This document shows, in pieces, positions 38,701-53,251 of a stretch of 64,000 nucleotides of DNA. The stretch is from Gymnogyps californianus (Eukaryota > Chordata > Aves > Accipitriformes > Cathartidae). Position numbers and translations under genes: made by a program. Position 1 is the stretch's first letter; every line of letters begins with the position of its first letter. The notes below the pieces were generated by a model. It did no database searches, was not told the origin of the DNA, and saw nothing but the letters and a program-made list of their open reading frames with translations. The stretch is from contig NC_059471.1 of the NCBI RefSeq assembly GCF_018139145.2, positions 87,008,520 through 87,072,519 of the forward strand. Reading direction: 5' to 3'.

Positions 38701-41626
38701 GGTGTTTCATATTGTGTCTTTTATGAAATCCAATCTGTGATCCTACAATGAAATTTCTGTTGATATTTTGGTTGAAACTGCTGGCATGTTGTTACACTAA
38801 GTCTTGCTGGACTTTCACTGTTGAAATTGAGGCTTGGGATGTAACACCAAAATACATTTCCTTTGGTAGTAAATGTTTAAAGAGGCCCTTTCCATTTCCC
38901 CAGCTGCTTGTGCAGTAGTGGCTGTATAGTTGTGTGTGCAGATTGCCTCCAGGGACGTGGTCTGAACTGGAGAGGGGGAGGAAAGGGAATCGCAATTTTA
39001 CTGGTCCAATTTGCAGCAGTACCCCAGAGAGGCATCGGCAGAAACTGATGTGAGGGAGCCGGTTTATGAGCTACAGAGACCTACAGAGGAGGCAGTTCGA
39101 GGACCCTTTATGTTTTCTGCAGGAGCAAAGTCCATATAACATGGACCTGTCTCCTTATCTTTCCAAGTTGTGAAGCACTTTTCAAAATACTACATATTAG
39201 TTATTGATTTTTAGTAGTCTTCTCCCTCCTGCTGGCACCCTTGCTGCCTGCTTCACATGCTGTTTTCAGTAAATCTTCACTGTGTAAACTTCAATGAAAC
39301 AAAAACGAGTAATGTCCCAGTCTCTTTGCCAGTTCTTTAATGTCAACAAAGTTTATTTGGGGCATTTCTAACGATCTTCACTAAGAGCAATGATGGTAAA
39401 AATGTCATTATTTTCTTCATGAACCGTGAAACCAAACTAAATTGTAAAAGTATGAGGGAAGATGATGTGGTATTAGAAGCCAAAGCCTACCATGCGATTT
39501 TGTTTAGAGAAATGCTGGAGGCTTTGAAATGTCAAATAGATTCCAGTTGTGTAATTTGAGGATCAAATTGTATTAACATCCATACTTAAAGTAAAATAAT
39601 ACCATTTGCTGGCTTGATTCCATTCATCTTCAATAAAAGTGAGTTCATAAATGAACATGACCTTTTTAAATCAAGATTTCAGGTAGATTTCAGAACTGCA
39701 ACAGTTAAAATTTTGAAAGGAAAAATATCAGTGTTTTTGTACATCTTGGCTAATGTACTTTTTTAAACACAATTATGGTTCATAACCAAGCAGTTCAGTT
39801 ACCGTTTATCCTTTAATATGCTCACGTGTCTCCTGAACTTCAGTAATAATCTGTGCATGTGTCTGTGGGTAGGCCTGCTGTAGTGTGTACGTACTGTACG
39901 GTTGCCATATACTGCATAAAACTTCAACTTTGAATTGTGATTATACGTCTGTGTCAAATAGCTTTTGTAAGGCACCTTTTGGAACTTGCCCGCATGCTGT
40001 CTACTAAGTCCTCACTCTTTTGTTGCTTTTATGTTTCTTAAACTCTGCCTAGCTTCCAATTTCTGTACTTTTATTTTTAAAAGAATGTACTACTTTTCTC
40101 CCTAGAAAATATGGGCAGAAAGTAAGTATATGTTGTTGTATGATGTATTACATCAAATTAAAGCTGCTAGACTTGAGTATGCACCTCAAAGTTCATTCTA
40201 TCTTATGAACCATCAGGGCTGGATTGGGAGCCCTGGAGAAGAAAGAGGGCATTAGAAGAAGCAGGCGGAGATAGGGGAGTTCACAGGGGTTTATTAATGA
40301 ACAGTTCCAAATCTGCCTGCACTAAAATTTCAATAATTCTACATATGGAAAAGAAATTTAGAAACCTATTAACAACCACTAGAACTATATTTGTAGTTAT
40401 CATTTGGACATGCTTATAGCAGAGTTCTTTATACTGGAAACTTGTCTCTAGGCTTAAATGAGGAAGGCATAATACCAGCCAGCCCTGTAAAACTCTTCAA
40501 GGTATATACAAATATGTATGCTCTAAGGAGTGATGAAGGAAAACAGTTGGGGAAGGGACTAGTCACCCAGCTTAATTTAAAGGCAACCACACTTAAAGTA
40601 TAGTTTAGAGATCTTGGCACATTGCATGACCTATTGTTAGTTTATTCAGACATTACAGTCCTTGTGGTTCTTAGCCACCTTTTTTTGTTTTAAATGTTTG
40701 AAGCAGGTATATTAGGGAGAAATGCCATTTTTGCGATGCTAACAATGCCCATAAAAACCTCATTTGCAACACTGATGAAGTCAAAATCTTGACTCCTCTT
40801 GGAGAAAATACCAGTCCTGCCTACTGTTTGGCTACTTCTTGAATATAGAAAACAGGCCAAGTTGAGTTTATAGTTTAACACAGACTTGTAGAACAGAAAT
40901 CAGATGACTACCAGCCTCACTAACCAAATACATTTCAGCAATGCCTCTAGAAAGCAAGCAAGCTTCTAGGTAGGCAAGCATTTTAAACATTGTAACATGA
41001 AGTTTTAAGGTATAGGATACATGTAGGTGATGTCTCTAAATGCTGGATTACACTTCATTTCACTAAGCACTTCTGATTGTAGCACAGTGTGGGGGGATGT
41101 TAGGTTGTGTCTCCAGTTTAGCCTTTGCAGCTGCTTCTGAGCGTTGATGCGTCTCTGGCTTTAAATGCTGTTCTCCCCTTTGGGTAAAGATTTTACTTCT
41201 TCTGAGTCCCTCCAGTACTTTTACCAGATATTAGATCAGGTCCCAAGAATCCCAGTGAATCAGCCAAATGCTGTTCTGATCTGATTCACATCTGGACACC
41301 ATTCATATCACAGGTGGAAGCGGTGCCTCTGGTTGCCTTTATGAGGGTATTCCCAAACAAATGCAGAAGGCAAGGTGGGCTTTTTCTGGGGGAGTAAAGG
41401 CAGTCCAGAAGTAAACTGGAAGGCTGTGAGAAATAATGCATTTATAAATGGAATTTCTTAAAGAGGAACTTAAAAACTGCAAAACCAAGGAGAGTTGAAC
41501 ATTTTCCATGGATATATATCCTGTATTTTACAATTTTAGTAGTACATTTTGGGTATTCTGTGTGATTTTAATATCCCTAGAAACAATGTGTATTGTGCAC
41601 CAGTGAAGCAAGTGGATATATGCTAG

Positions 41627-41758
<132 letters not shown>

Positions 41759-42989
41759 TGAGACCATCTGCTTAGCAATTTATTTTTTCCTAAATTGTAA
41801 ATGGCCATTACCTTCATCACACAATTTTGTGTTACTCTGTCTATATCATTGTCTAACAAAAATAAGGGAATACTAGTACTTAGTAAATACTTTATAAAAA
41901 TTCTGCTTCCTGGTTTTATAATACGAGTTTGGGTTGTGCTGTGTATATGCTTCTGCATATCTCAGTAGTAAGATTCATCTAGGGTTCTCTAGTCTAATAT
42001 CATCACTATACATTTGCAAAATCTACTTGATAATTTGCATATTTAATTTCTTATATTTTGCCTTTAATTTTTAATTAACTGTCTGGTTCAAAAGGTCTGT
42101 ATGTTTTGAACTTTAGTCATCTGCTCTTTCACACAATTCATATCATCTAGACACCTGTTAAGATGACACATGTCCCCATGAGGCTAGAATATTTTGAATA
42201 CATTTTTGTACATCATACCTTCAAGAAATCCAGAAGTAGGTAATGAGAAGCACGTGCTTAACGGGCTTCATTTGGGAGTGCAATCTAGAGAACCTTCCCC
42301 ACCCTTCTGTTGCTTCTCTGTGTGTGGTTTAGGTCTGTCCATATCTTTGCCTGTTGTTCTGCTGAAACTAAAAAGTCTCTTTTGCTGCAAGCTCAAACAA
42401 ATGTTGATACCAAATTCTGTAGAAATAACCTAGGAAGTTAAAGTAGTTCTATTCAGTTGAGCATCATCATTTACTCTGATACATGCATTTCTGAGACCAG
42501 TCTGCTACAGATGACTGTGAAGGGCCTTGGTACCGTCTTATACCATCAGTTGACCATGCGGTGCAGCAGTGCCCATCACGCAGAGGGAAGAGGGTCCAGA
42601 GGGGATTGCCTCTCCTGGCGGTTCAGCAACAGCAGAGGGAAGGGACCACTGCTGCCAAGCAGAAGTTAGAGGGAGTGTTTGCACTTGAGAAGGTGGAGTG
42701 GAGAAAAAGGGAGAGAGTGGGCTAGGTAGGAGCACTGAGGAGACTTTTTCTGGTTTTCAGAAGCATCACTCCAAACTGAGCAAAGCTAAACTTCTCCTAT
42801 GGCCTCTTGGCATGACTTTGTATGATGATACTCTCCCTTTTATAAAAGAAATGCATTTTTCTCTGACTCTTTCATAAATGTGTGCAATACTGATGATTAG
42901 TTGGGTTTACCTCCCACCTGAGTTGGAGAAGAGCAGGATTGCTAGTCCTGTGTGTTCAAGCTTAGGAAATGAAAGTTTCTCACTTTTCT

Positions 42990-43007
42990 ATATTATTATT
43001 ATTATTA
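42990..43007. repeat. (TAT)n microsatellite
   Basis: About six perfect ATT/TAT units just left of the GC pocket in intron 4. Confidence 0.9.
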
Positions 43008-43079
43008 ATAATCATTTTCCCTCAATTATGTGTGGGGTTTTTGATGTGGAAATGGAGCATGGGCTGTTCCCTCCCCACA

Positions 43080-43290
43080 GGCCCCACAGCGAGGGTGTCT
43101 GTTTGCTTCCCAGGCCGAGGGTCAAGGGGTGCCCCGCCAGTCCCGTCCTTCAGCCACCCCGTGCTCCCCACTGGGCTTCTCGCAGTCACCCTGTCTCAAA
43201 CTGGGACGGAGATGCCAGCGGCGGTGGCTGTGGAAGAAGAGCCCAGGCCTTTGTTTTCTTGGCTGCCTTTTGCACGACGCGTGTTTTTTA
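43080..43290. promoter_or_regulatory. GC- and CpG-richer pocket in intron 4
   Basis: About 210 bp with roughly a dozen CpG dinucleotides, including AGCGGCGG and GCACGACGCG, in AT-rich surroundings. Three overlapping + strand ORFs of 94-137 codons cross it, in different frames and with no recognisable domain, as expected where stop codons are rare. It could be a small CpG island, an old GC-rich repeat or nothing functional. I see no convincing splice donor or GC-box cluster. Confidence 0.25.
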
Positions 43291-45276
43291 GCTGTTGTCC
43301 TGTGGCTTGTTGTGCCCTTGTTGAGCTGTGAGAAGGGGTCAGTACTCTGGGAAAAGGAGGCGTGGAGGGCATCCCTTCCCCTTGGCCAAACTGCTCATTT
43401 TCCACAGAAGTAGTTGTGCATCACTGTCTAGTTTTTCCGTTGAGGGGAAGAGCCACCTGATCCGTTTTCATGTGTCCACTATGAGTGAGAAAGTGGGTAA
43501 AATATCAACTGCTGCAGTATTTCCCAGGAATTAGCTCAATATGAGTTCATTTTCTTACAAATTCATCCCTATCCATGATGCTGCTAATTAGCTATGGTGT
43601 AGGTAAATATTTCTCTATGTATATTTTTCAGTGTGAGTGAGAGCAAATGTTACTATTTAATACCTTTGGAGAACAGCAGTTTTATCTTCGCCAGAACTGA
43701 CATGATTCCCCAATCAGGAAGCAGTTCAGTACATGAATCCATACTTTGAAGTCAAAAAGAGCATTTATGTGCCTAAATTTAAGCATTCTCTGAAATTGAA
43801 TTGGGCTGTACTCAGAAGAATGATAATGAAAAATTCCATTAGTAGCTCCAAACACATGTGGTTTGATCTCTACTTAAAACAAATGCATTCCAACGTAGCA
43901 TTTCAAAATGTCTTCACTGAGCTTTTCTTTTATATGATCACTGAACACACTGAAAATCCTCGTTGTGCTTTCTTAAGGCTGTAAATTGAATGTTTCAGTA
44001 TCACCTTATCAGGTGTCTGAATCTGTTTTCTTTGTATGCAAAGTACTTTACAGTACTTCACTAACTTAGAATAATTTATAATTTAATTAAAAAATATTTT
44101 TTTGTTTGTGAAAGACCTACAGAAGGCAACATTACAATTGTTCTTGTAACAGTAGCTAACAACAGATTTTTTTAAAGCTTAATCGTTTATTAAAAAAATA
44201 TACAGTCTGTACATTTTCTTATGCTTTTGACTTTTTTTTTTTTTAAGACATTCATACAAGTTAAAAATAGAACTCCAGTATTCACCTCAGTAACTGAGCA
44301 CCGGCAGGATTGAAAACTGGTTTTTTTTTGTGTTAAGTTACAGCCAACGTTCAGTTTTATTAAACAAAAATGATTCTTTAGTCAAGATGGAGGAAAAAAA
44401 GCTAAAATTAAGCTGGCTTGGTTGAATTATTTTGCATCTTTTGAGGCTAGCTGTAGTGTCAGTGTTTCCTCATAGAATTAAGCATTGTTGGGTCCTGTCC
44501 CATCCCCTGCCCCCCACTGTTATCAGTGCTAAATGGATAATAAGAAAAAAAAGGACAGAATTACAGCTCTCTCTCATAAGTATGAAGTCTCAGAAAATCT
44601 ATTGAGTGTCTGTGCTTTAATGTTTAAATAATTAGAGAAGTTGGAGTTATAATACCTACTTAGAGACAGACTTTGGAATAAAATGCAGAATGGTACATAA
44701 CGTTTTAACCGTTTCATTTTCTATGTGTGTTGCACATTGCCCAGGACCCAACTAACAGGCCAGCGTGTAGTGGATATTTGCCAGTGGAAGCAGGTCCCTC
44801 AGAGCGCTGCAAGTTATTATTGTAACCTGCTTTGCATTCACACTAATCATCTGCTTCTATGCAGATGTTTTATTTTGGCTTAGGGATTTTTTTTTCTCCC
44901 CTTTAGGACTTTAGGATATTGTTTCATAGGCACTGCCTGCAGGTTTTCACTCTTAATACCATCCTCCTTGCTGATGGCTTATTTAATTCAGGGCTTGCAT
45001 TCTTGTTTCATTTTTATAATCAACTCTTCCCTTGCAGCAGAACACTGAATGAAAAAAAAAAGGATTTAAATAACAAACTCATCCATGAGACTATCATGAT
45101 TTTTGCTACCATTCCCTTGTGCTCTCTGCCTTTCTCTCCTACGCCTATGTGCCTCCCCATAGGAATCGGAGGCTGAGCATTATCTGTACTCTCTGTTTAC
45201 ACTGCAATAAGTCAAAAAGGCCTGTTCTTTCTTGATGGTACAAGATAGGTGTTAAAGGGATATGGGTGTACAGGTT

Positions 45277-45286
45277 GGGGGGGGGG
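45277..45286 (+). repeat. G10 homopolymer
   Basis: Ten G residues on the transcribed-sense strand of intron 4. Simple homopolymer. Confidence 0.9.
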
Positions 45287-47254
45287 TGTGAGATTGTTTT
45301 GGGTTGTGCTTTTTTCCCTTTTGGTTCATTCATGAATTTAGATTTGTGTAGGCAGAATTGTTCCAGTCACAAATGCATATAAGGAAGAACATGAGTGACT
45401 CCTTGTCTTTATCGCATTCATGAAAGTCTTGCTATTGACTTAGTTAGTTGGGGTGTTCAGCTTCAGAGGGTGCCAGGAACTGGTCCTTTTAAGCGTGCTT
45501 GTTTTGTTTTAGAAAGGTAGCAGTAGCTACAATGGTAACTGTAAGGAATAGAAGATTTATTGCTTTCTTAGGCAATCTGTAGGTAGCTTTTATATCATTG
45601 TCAATGCTCTTATTCCTCAGGAACCCATTAAGGTTTCACTAAAGAAGCTTTCTTCTTTAGAATTAAAACCCTGGAAATCTTGGGAATATCTGAAAAGTAT
45701 AATTTTATATTGACTTTGTAAGTTATCAGACATTTAAGAGAACTTTACTGCTGAACACTGTAGTTCTTATTATTGCTGTAGTAGTGATCATTAGTAGCAC
45801 TTGTCACATGTTTTTTACTTTCCTTAATCAGCTTTCACAATGATTTGCTGTGTTTATTTAGTTTTAAAACCACTGATGTTTATCTCGCAGCTTTAATGTG
45901 TTGTGGGATTTACTTAGCAAGATGCTCCAGCAGAAGCATAGCTGTAGGCCTGTAAATACTCCTTTATAAAAGCTTCACTGCAATTACTTCTCTGCCTAAA
46001 CATCTTTTTGAAGAGGGACTATGCAGTGGAAGCAATTCTGTATAACAGGGGTGGAGATGGAGAACAGTCACTTGGCTGACATGGATCTGGCTTGCGCTTT
46101 TGTCACAGAACGTACTTCTGACATCATCTGTCTCACATCAACATTTGGAGGTAAACTCAGATTTTGGATGACATGGGGTGAGAACCTGAGTGATGCAATT
46201 GGGGAGGTAGTGGCCAGGATGGAAGTTAGCTAAGAAAGACCAAGACAACCATCCACAAATACTCTGTCTGGACATATAAGCACCTGGGATTTTGAGCTAA
46301 AAGCCCTAATATAGAGCACATACAGAAGTGCCCTGTGCACTGCCTCAGCTGAGTGATTTGGAGCTTATTCCCCATTTAAAGGCGTTTGAGATTCAAAAAA
46401 GTAAGTGTCCATATACTCTATGCCCCGAAGGACTTGCTTCCCATGCTAGAAGGGTAATCTTTGTTGGGCTTCTAGCCATTGCTCTCTTTCAGATAAAAGA
46501 TGTTGAAAAGGATCACAAATTATTTCTTGAGTAATGCACTATTTTTGTATGACATTGCATTTTTTATAATCAAATGGCTGTAACTTACATGACAAATGTT
46601 TCAAGTATTAAGTCTCACTGAGAAACTAAGTGCAGGCTTGTTTTCCATTTTAAAGGATAAAAAGGGAATTTACTTTCTTAGCCCCTCACCCCGACTCAGA
46701 ATCCAAATGCAATAATATAAAATGCTTCTATTCATTTTGTTAGGAAAATATCAAATATACAAACAGAGAAGAATAATTAATATCCTTAGTACTATTGTTA
46801 CAAAGTATCTCATATAATCTTTTCTGTCGCAATGCCTCACTTTTGTTTTTAAGTTCTAGTTATTAAGGACTTTAAGGACTAAGCTTATTAAGCTTAATAT
46901 AGCTTAAAAATTTTGTATTTTGGGTCATACCAAGTAACTAATTACCTCAGGTATCTTTAGCTAATAAACTGGCTTTAATAGTTTAGTGGTGTGAATGTTT
47001 GATTGGTTCCTCATTAAAGCTGCTTTGCGCTTCCAGATTGTTGGGATTTTCAAAGCAACATGTGTTTGATGGAAACAGTTATGTATTAAATTTTAAAGTT
47101 TTTAATTTAGATTTTCAGCATTATTCCTTCCCCCCACTTTGTTATCAAATGCTTGCAGGAAAATCTTTGTTAGCCTACCATGGTAATAATCCCCTCCCGC
47201 CTTTTCTTAATAAAAATACTTCACGGTGAGAAGGCCACATTCTTGGAATTTAAA

Positions 47255-47276
47255 ATATATATATATATATATATAT
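47255..47276. repeat. (AT)11 microsatellite
   Basis: Eleven perfect AT units in intron 4; likely variable in length between individuals. Confidence 0.95.
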
Positions 47277-50200
47277 GCATAGTACACTGTTTATACAAAA
47301 TGCCCCATTTCTGCTAAATGTACAAGTAGGAGGGTAAGCATACAAGTGGGTAGCTGAATAGATGTGGTGGAAAGTTAAAAACAGAACAAAAAAGCTCCCC
47401 TTGAAAACAATACCCAGGCAATATCTGCCTATAGTACATGGAATACAAATGGTATTCATATGAGAGTGTTATAACTCATTGCAAGTAACACTGATAGAAA
47501 TTTAGACTCACCTTGTATCCTTCAAATGCTGCTCTTATGTAAGATTTTCTGTTGCATAAGGTTCAAAGCAGTGCTCAGAAGTAGTGGTGTCTCAGGATAT
47601 GTATTATCCTGTGCAGTTGTTTTCTTCACATTTAGAAGTCAATGTATAATGTATAAGGTAAAATAAAATTTAAAGGATTGTTGGAAATATGAAACTGTTT
47701 TTTGTTTACAAGAAGCTATATCAAAGCAGTTTCAATTTATGCTCTTTAGCAATGTTTTTCTCTTTTTTTCATAGTAGAATAGCTTATTTCTCTATAGCAC
47801 ACTTTTATGGAAAATTTCAGATGTAATTTAATGTAATGTAAAAAGTGCCTAAGGTGCTTAACATTGCCTTTTTCTGATTCTGGTAGTTTGTTTCTGCTGT
47901 TTTATTATACTTTTTTTCCCTTGAAATGGCTTACTTGTAGATATATTGTTGTCTTTTAAGTTTTGAAATGGGATTAGGCACGGAATAGCTCAAAGGTTAA
48001 AACATCAGTAATAGTCTGTTGGGGTATTAACCACTCCTAGAAATAATTTGATGCCTCATTAGTTGTCATTGAGATATATGCTATAAAGAGGGTTTTTTTC
48101 CTAAACTTGTGTAGTCTGTGATGTGTCATTTTCAAAGTAGGTTATGAAGCCACTGCATGCTTTAATAAAAACCCACCCTGTAAAGTCCTGTGAATTTGTT
48201 AGCTGTGTTTTCTTTTCCATTCTTAGAGAAAGTAGTTTCTTTTCCTCATGGATGGAAGAAGAAAAAAACAAAAAACCAAACCATCCCCAAAAGATTGCTG
48301 AGTACATAAGAAGCTTAGTTACCAGAAAGCAAAAATGGGTTGGTGTTGGCTTGTTTGGGTTTTTTGTTTGGTTATTTTTCTTCCAGATTAATGATTGACA
48401 GCCTCTGAACATGGGGAAAAATGAAACACAAAGCAGATTAATTTGTGGAAAAGAGAGTAGTCTTTTTGATGGGGCATACGCTGGTAAACCAACACAGCTG
48501 TAAAATTTTTCCAAGAAAAGGAGCCTGAGTGGGTCAAGGTGATGGTGAAAGAGTCAGGGACTGTTGAGTTAATTCATGCACTCATGGAAGCACTTGCAGA
48601 AAGTAGCAGAAAGTTGGTGGAAACTGAGAGAAAGCGTAGACAGAGGGGAAAAATGTGTTTTAGTATCTCATATGATTCCTTTAAATAAAACCATTTTTTC
48701 TTAGACTGTTGTACGCACTGTGTCAGTGCATGTTGAGTGGCATCACAGTTTCCATTTGAATAGAGGCAGACAGAGGATATGCCATGCTTCCTGTGTAATT
48801 CTTTATAAATGCTAAATTTATTCATTAACGATGATGGATTAAGATTACATTGGCCGTATCAGTAGAAGTGAAGACTGAGACTCTGCATTTCTTTTACTTT
48901 GGAAACTGATTTCGCTTTCCAGAGACAGTACAGTCTCTGTAACTGGGTGCAGCGAAGCAAGATTTCACTTCAGTATAGTGAATTACAGAAACTATGTGTT
49001 GCTAAGTAGCTAATAGAAGCCTTGAGCATGAAACAGTGTAGGGTCAATCTTTATTTCAGGAATATAATGTGAGGTACATGTTTGTTTGCTTAAATCCATT
49101 AAAAATACATCAAGAATTTCACATGATCCAATATGAAACATTCAAGTCATAGCTAAGCCTGAAATGCCATCTACCTAAATATTATTACTTTTTCTCAAGT
49201 TCGATTAATTTTATTTCCTCTGTTGGTAGAATAACCACCTGGGCACTATATGAAACATGAAATATTTTGCTGCAATTGTGTTTTATAAACCAGAATTCTT
49301 TTTCATGACAGTACTAGAAGAAAAGCAGAAGTGAAAAAATAAGTTATTTACCTCTAAATGGTCTTGGAAGTGACATTGAAAACTTAAAAACCGCACAACA
49401 CATCATGCTACAAACTATTTTGCAAGTCAGTAATAAAAGATTTCGTTTTGAATGCATGCCACTTATTTTTCTGAATTAGAGATGTGGAAAAAAGGGTGTT
49501 TTGACTTTTTTTTTTTTTCCTTTGGATGGAACATTTTTGCCTCATTTCCAACCTCTCATCTATTGATAGTTTCAGTGGATTTTATTTTTACCTGCTGACA
49601 ATGTTGCTGCATAGAGAAATCACCCTAAGAGCTGAAATTCAATTTAGACCACGTAAGCACTTAGATTCTAACAGGATGTATGAGCAAGTATCAATGTGAT
49701 TTTAGTCGGTGCTAAAATACTTGCTATGGTTTCTGACCTAATGGTATACCAGCTCATTTTAGAAACGGTGTCGTAAGAAGTGTTACTCTGTATGCAAATT
49801 AGGAACTAATATGTGACCAGATCCCAATGGGAAGAACGATGATGTCTTTTACAGAAAGGAGGGTAGAAATAATTGGAAATGGAAAATTACTTCAGGAAGA
49901 AGGAAAGAGCTTAGTGTACACATTACATCCCTCTTAATCCAGCGAGCAATTCTTCCCAGTAGTTGCATGATCTGTGGGTGATTTATGTAAGTTGCGTTAA
50001 ATTTTTACATGAAGTATTCTGTTACTATGGTGATAGGTGCCACTCCATGCAGATTGTTTAAATAAAATTAAGGCAATTCTTTGTACTCAGTAAGCTGGGT
50101 AATTGCTATTAGTTTGTACACAAGTGTTATGAACTTAGAGAACTGCAGGTTCATTAAATATTCAGGGAAAGGCTCTAGACTTTTAGAAGCATTTGTGTAG

Positions 50201-50389
50201 GTTGTATAGGAAGTATCCTTTTATGTAGCATTTATTTAATAGCTTGCATTATATTTTTCACAATAGATTTTTTTCCTCTTCCCTTAGCATCTTAAATGGT
50301 GTGTGCTTACCATTCTGTTTTCTCCCATCTCCATCAGTTCTTACGCATGTTTTCAATGGGGGAGGACAGAGTGGGTTGCTGCAGATACA

Positions 50390-50960
50390 GATGAGCTCTG
50401 GCTTCAGTGTGGAGGGACAGGGAATAATAATAGAGTGAGGATGCCATAGACCCAGTGGCAAGAAACTGCAGGGATTGAATAATTGTGGCATAAGTGGGAA
50501 AAAAAGCAAATATTTCTGAACAGCAGTGGGAAGAAAATCGTCAGGATTTGTGTGGGAAGCGAAGAGGAGTTGAAAATGGCACCCAGGTTGTGAGCTTGTG
50601 GGACATAAGGTGGTGGAGTTGTTGACAGAGATAGGGAAAGAAGAGGGGAGCAGGGAGGGTTTGGGAAGAAACGTGATTTCAGCTTTCCAGCATACTGCGT
50701 TAGGGCTGGTGGCAAATATCCAGAAGGAGATTCTGAACTGTGAATGTGAACAGAAGGGACGAGAGATCTGTGACTCATCCACACAGAGATGATAATTAAA
50801 GCAGCATGATTTTAGGAGGCTGCTGAGCAATAGGGAAGAGGTTGCAGAAAAGGGGAGAGTTGAGGATAGAGCTCCCTGGGACTGTGGCAGCTGGAAGAAG
50901 GAGGAACAGCCATGGCGGGAGACTCTTTTGGAGCAGCTCAGTGGGAAGAAAGTCAGGGAA
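50390..50960 (+). repeat. Purine-rich block, probable ancient interspersed repeat relic
   Basis: About 570 bp rich in G and A on the + strand, with phrases such as CACCCAGGTTGTGAGCTTGT, GGTGGTGGAGTTGTTGACAG and GGGAGGGTTTGGGAAG in that order. I recall very similar wording in the same order from a dispersed sequence found across amniote genomes, but I cannot name the family. The 241-codon - strand ORF at 50258-50983 is explained by this composition: stop codons on - need TTA, CTA or TCA on +, which purine-rich sequence lacks. Its translation shows no domain that I recognise. Confidence 0.45.
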
Positions 50961-51385
50961 GGCACATATTTTGGGATGTCCACTTAGAAATACAGTACAG
51001 GTTTTTAGCAATGGCTGTGTAATTTTAAAAATTCATTTTGTATGGCAGCAGCCAAGGATTACCTATGCAAGCACTGGCTTGTTGCATAGCTTAAGAGGAG
51101 CTTGCTATTGCATTTTAGGTAGTGAGACAGGAAAAAGGTATTTCCTCTTCCCTTCTCTCTGTTCCAAACATTTGTAATTGTCAGTGTCCCCAAGGCCCAC
51201 ATCTTTTGTGTCCAAAGTCCTGCTAGGCTTCTTAAAATCTAAGATGTGGTAAAGCACCTCAGGAAACCCCTGCCTGTGTCATGCTCTTAATTCTTTGCCT
51301 GTTGTCAGAGGAGAACGTTACCTGCTTGCCAGCTTCTGTAGCTTTTTGTGGTATTTAAGAGTTTTTTGTTTCTTGTTTTTGTGAA

Positions 51386-51406
51386 GGGGGGTTGGAGGGG
51401 AGGGGG
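51386..51406 (+). other. G-rich tract with G-quadruplex potential
   Basis: G6-TT-GGA-G4-A-G5 on the + (sense) strand of intron 4, so a quadruplex could form in DNA or in the pre-mRNA. Three clear G-runs are present and the fourth must come from splitting G6 or using GG, so the match is imperfect. Confidence 0.4.
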
Positions 51407-53251
51407 TTGAACAGAGCTGTATATCTGCCGATTTGTATTTTGTTATTCCAGTAATTACCCAGACATACCTGTAAATCACGGTCTGAGCAGAGTTCGCTAA
51501 TATCCTTCAGTTTTCTAATCGTAATGCTCTACAGAACACAGCATTTTGCCGTAGCCTATATTATATTGATCAAGTTTATTGTTTCAAAGTTGTTATTGTT
51601 TAATCCTACCATCAGCTGTATTAGATATATTTTCCATGCATTTTCTAAGTAGTGAAAGGCTAAATTAACTCAAGCTATCTTACCCTTGTACCTGTTTGGC
51701 AATTATGTACCACTGTCTTGGTCCGAGAAAAGCGATGAAGGGTAATAATAAATGAAGGTACTATGAAAGCTATAAAACTTTTGCCTTCTTCATGTGTTGG
51801 CAAAGCTTTAGACTTTGTCGTCATTGTTGTTGAGAACTTTTGTGAGAACCTTCAGTGATGACTCCAGCAAACCTCAGTCTTGTGGCTCTTCTGCCATAGC
51901 TGAATTGGGCAGAATTCAAACCAAATGAGCCTTTCTAGAGCCAATGGCATAAATTGCCTAGAGCTAGTGACACTTGAATGGGCTCAGAATGGGCTCCTTG
52001 AAGCCAGAACAACTTATTTTTGATCGTGCGGTGCTGAGGCTGAAGGGACTGGGAGTTATGATCTGAGCATTCTCAAGTTAATTATTTTTTATTGTTGCTA
52101 AGTAGCAAGACTGACAGACCATCCATTTGACATATACTGTTATTAAAGGATTCAGTTACAGTTTTAATCAATTTGAGAAGCAAAGGGATTTAAAGGATGG
52201 CTTGGCTTAATTCCAACCAATGGCTACATTGCTCAAGAGAGATTTTATGCCAAAGGTTTGGCAATGCATGAGAGTCTGAACCCTCTTTTAGCAATCATGT
52301 AATTCATTATTTTTGTTACAAATAGACAACTGGAGTTACCTAGTTTAGAATATTTTGCGTGACTTCAAAATAATGGTGACAGCAATTCTATCAGACATCT
52401 GGTTTTAAGCAGTACATAAAATCTAGCTGTTGCCCTCTTAAAATTAGACATGGAAGATGTGTGGGATTGCTCATGAAAGATGCATTTCCCAGGCAATTTC
52501 ACTACTGCTTTTAAAATTGTGTCCCCAACCTTGCCTACATTTTATCAGCAAAATACTGGTAAAAACAGTGCAATCTACACAAACACCCACATGTAAATTG
52601 CCTTCATGTAAATTCAGTTGGACTGCAGAGGAAAACAAATTAAAAAACCAGTGAAGAAGCTCCACCAGAAGCAGCTTGAAAGCTGCCTGGAGAACAAATG
52701 CTTTCATGGCAAGCTCTTGTTCTTTGCAAGTTGCTCCAGTTGACTCCACCTCTGTAGCACCACACAGCCTGCTTTTGAGCAACGCTACTATTGTATGAAT
52801 TCACAAAGGACATTTTGGGGCTAACATGTTGCCTGAGATTCAGGAGATCTGGTTTTTGTTCTTGACAATCATGTAACCTGCTTCTGTATCAGTTCTGCTT
52901 AGGAAATTTCCTTGCCTTGGAGGAAAAAATAAATTAGGATGACTAAATATACATGAGCAACTAAGGCATTCTGCTGAACTAGAAAATACAGTAAGAGAAG
53001 TCCATGCCCTGTCTTGAGCACTCTGATCTAAGGATTACTAGAAATGTTGCTGATTTGTTGCTGAAAGAACTAATAAACATATTTCTGCAATTCTCCCTTT
53101 TTGTATCCCTTAACTTTTTGCATGTATATATTTTATTTTCTGAGCTACCATAACTTTATTCTGAAGTTAAGTCATGGAGCTGACAGGAACTTAAGACTGC
53201 CAAGAAGAGTGCAGTGCAGCAGCTGCGTAGAATATGTGGCAAAACCACGAA

